A stretch of DNA of 6,428 nucleotides from an uncultured Tidjanibacter sp. (GTDB lineage Bacteria > Bacteroidota > Bacteroidia > Bacteroidales > Rikenellaceae). The stretch lies in NCBI GenBank assembly GCA_934663885.1, contig CAKUKW010000120.1, forward strand, positions 1 to 6,428, read 5' to 3'. Positions 6,157 to 6,428 of the stretch are shown here, piece by piece. The notes under the pieces were generated by a model. The model was not told the origin of the DNA and searched no databases. It saw nothing but the letters and a program-made list of their open reading frames with translations. The translations under genes and the position numbers were made by a program. Numbering within the stretch: the first letter of the stretch is position 1; every line of letters begins with the position of its first letter.

Positions 6157-6428
6157 ATGAAGACCTACTGGAGAATACTCGGTTTTGCGAAACCACTCGG
6201 AAAATACGTTATCCCTTACTTTTTCTATTCGCTGCTATATGCGATCTTCAACGCGTGCACGTTTTCGCTCATTATGCCTATCGTCACGGCGCTATTTACA
6301 CCCGACGCCATGCTTGTTCCGGTAACGGAATTGCCCCCTGCGGAAGTGAGCCTCGATTACCTCACGGTACTTCTCAAATATGCCATATTCCGTATATTCG
6401 GCGCCGACTACGACCTTGTAAAGGTACT
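6157..6428 (+). CDS. MsbA-like ABC exporter, N-terminal 90 residues (runs off the window)
   Basis: An open frame from the ATG at 6157-6159 continues to the window edge, giving 90 residues of the membrane domain of a half-size ABC exporter. The start MKTYWRILGFAKPLGKYVIP, followed by a hydrophobic segment at about 19-44 with SLLYAIFNACTFSLIMPIV, closely resembles the first helix of Bacteroidota proteins annotated as lipid A/multidrug exporters of the MsbA type. In those proteins the pattern is an N-terminal amphipathic stretch, one helix ending in a proline, then a long extracytoplasmic loop. Residues about 46-90 (PDAMLVPVTELPP onward, then YLTVLLKYAIFRIFG) would be this loop and the approach to helix 2. 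The ATP-binding domain with Walker A, signature and Walker B motifs lies outside, so the substrate and even the ATPase part cannot be confirmed. The gene is divergent from trpS, with AACCCGCCGG just before the ATG as the only, weak, ribosome binding candidate. Confidence 0.75.
   Translation, partial: MKTYWRILGFAKPLGKYVIPYFFYSLLYAIFNACTFSLIMPIVTALFTPDAMLVPVTELPPAEVSLDYLTVLLKYAIFRIFGADYDLVKV

Noticed and set aside
1..6428. Defence island, mobile element, CRISPR array or biosynthetic cluster
   Set aside because: No repeats in array form, transposase, integrase, nuclease, toxin-antitoxin pair or tailoring enzyme is visible in any frame; the gene content is housekeeping plus envelope proteins.

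Overview
This window looks like an ordinary chromosomal stretch from a Bacteroidota genome, most likely order Bacteroidales. The reasons are a large secreted protein of the Bacteroidota-restricted macroglobulin-plus-plug type, promoter -7 boxes of the TAnnTTTG form used by this phylum, starts with little or no Shine-Dalgarno sequence, and signal peptide cleavage followed by Gln. Base composition is mid-GC and codon use looks alike across the genes. I see no tRNA, rRNA, CRISPR array, insertion sequence or phage gene.

Layout: four genes lie on the minus strand and one on the plus strand. From the right, a divergent control region (about 6007-6156) separates trpS (minus, 5017-6006) from the start of an MsbA-type ABC exporter (plus, 6157 to the window edge). 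Below trpS, after a 116-base AT-rich gap, lies a ClC-family chloride channel/transporter with two C-terminal CBS domains (minus, 3110-4900). A probable intrinsic terminator follows it. Next is a large exported protein with macroglobulin-like domains and a TonB-receptor-like plug domain but no beta-barrel (minus, 313-3006). Then, only 27 bases on and in the same frame, comes the beginning of an unrecognised integral membrane protein with a GTG start (minus, 285 to the window edge).

How the genes relate: the plug protein and the partial membrane protein probably form one transcript, so the unknown membrane protein is the best clue to the plug protein's partner. The ClC gene, trpS and the ABC exporter look like unlinked housekeeping functions (anion transport, tRNA charging, lipid or drug export). 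All intergenic gaps are under 160 bases.

I did not find a convincing new multi-gene system. The points most worth following are the ClC protein, in which both glutamates that drive proton coupling in the E. coli antiporter appear replaced by Val and Ile; the structured leader of trpS; the mirrored -7 boxes of the trpS/exporter control region; and the plug-protein/membrane-protein pair.
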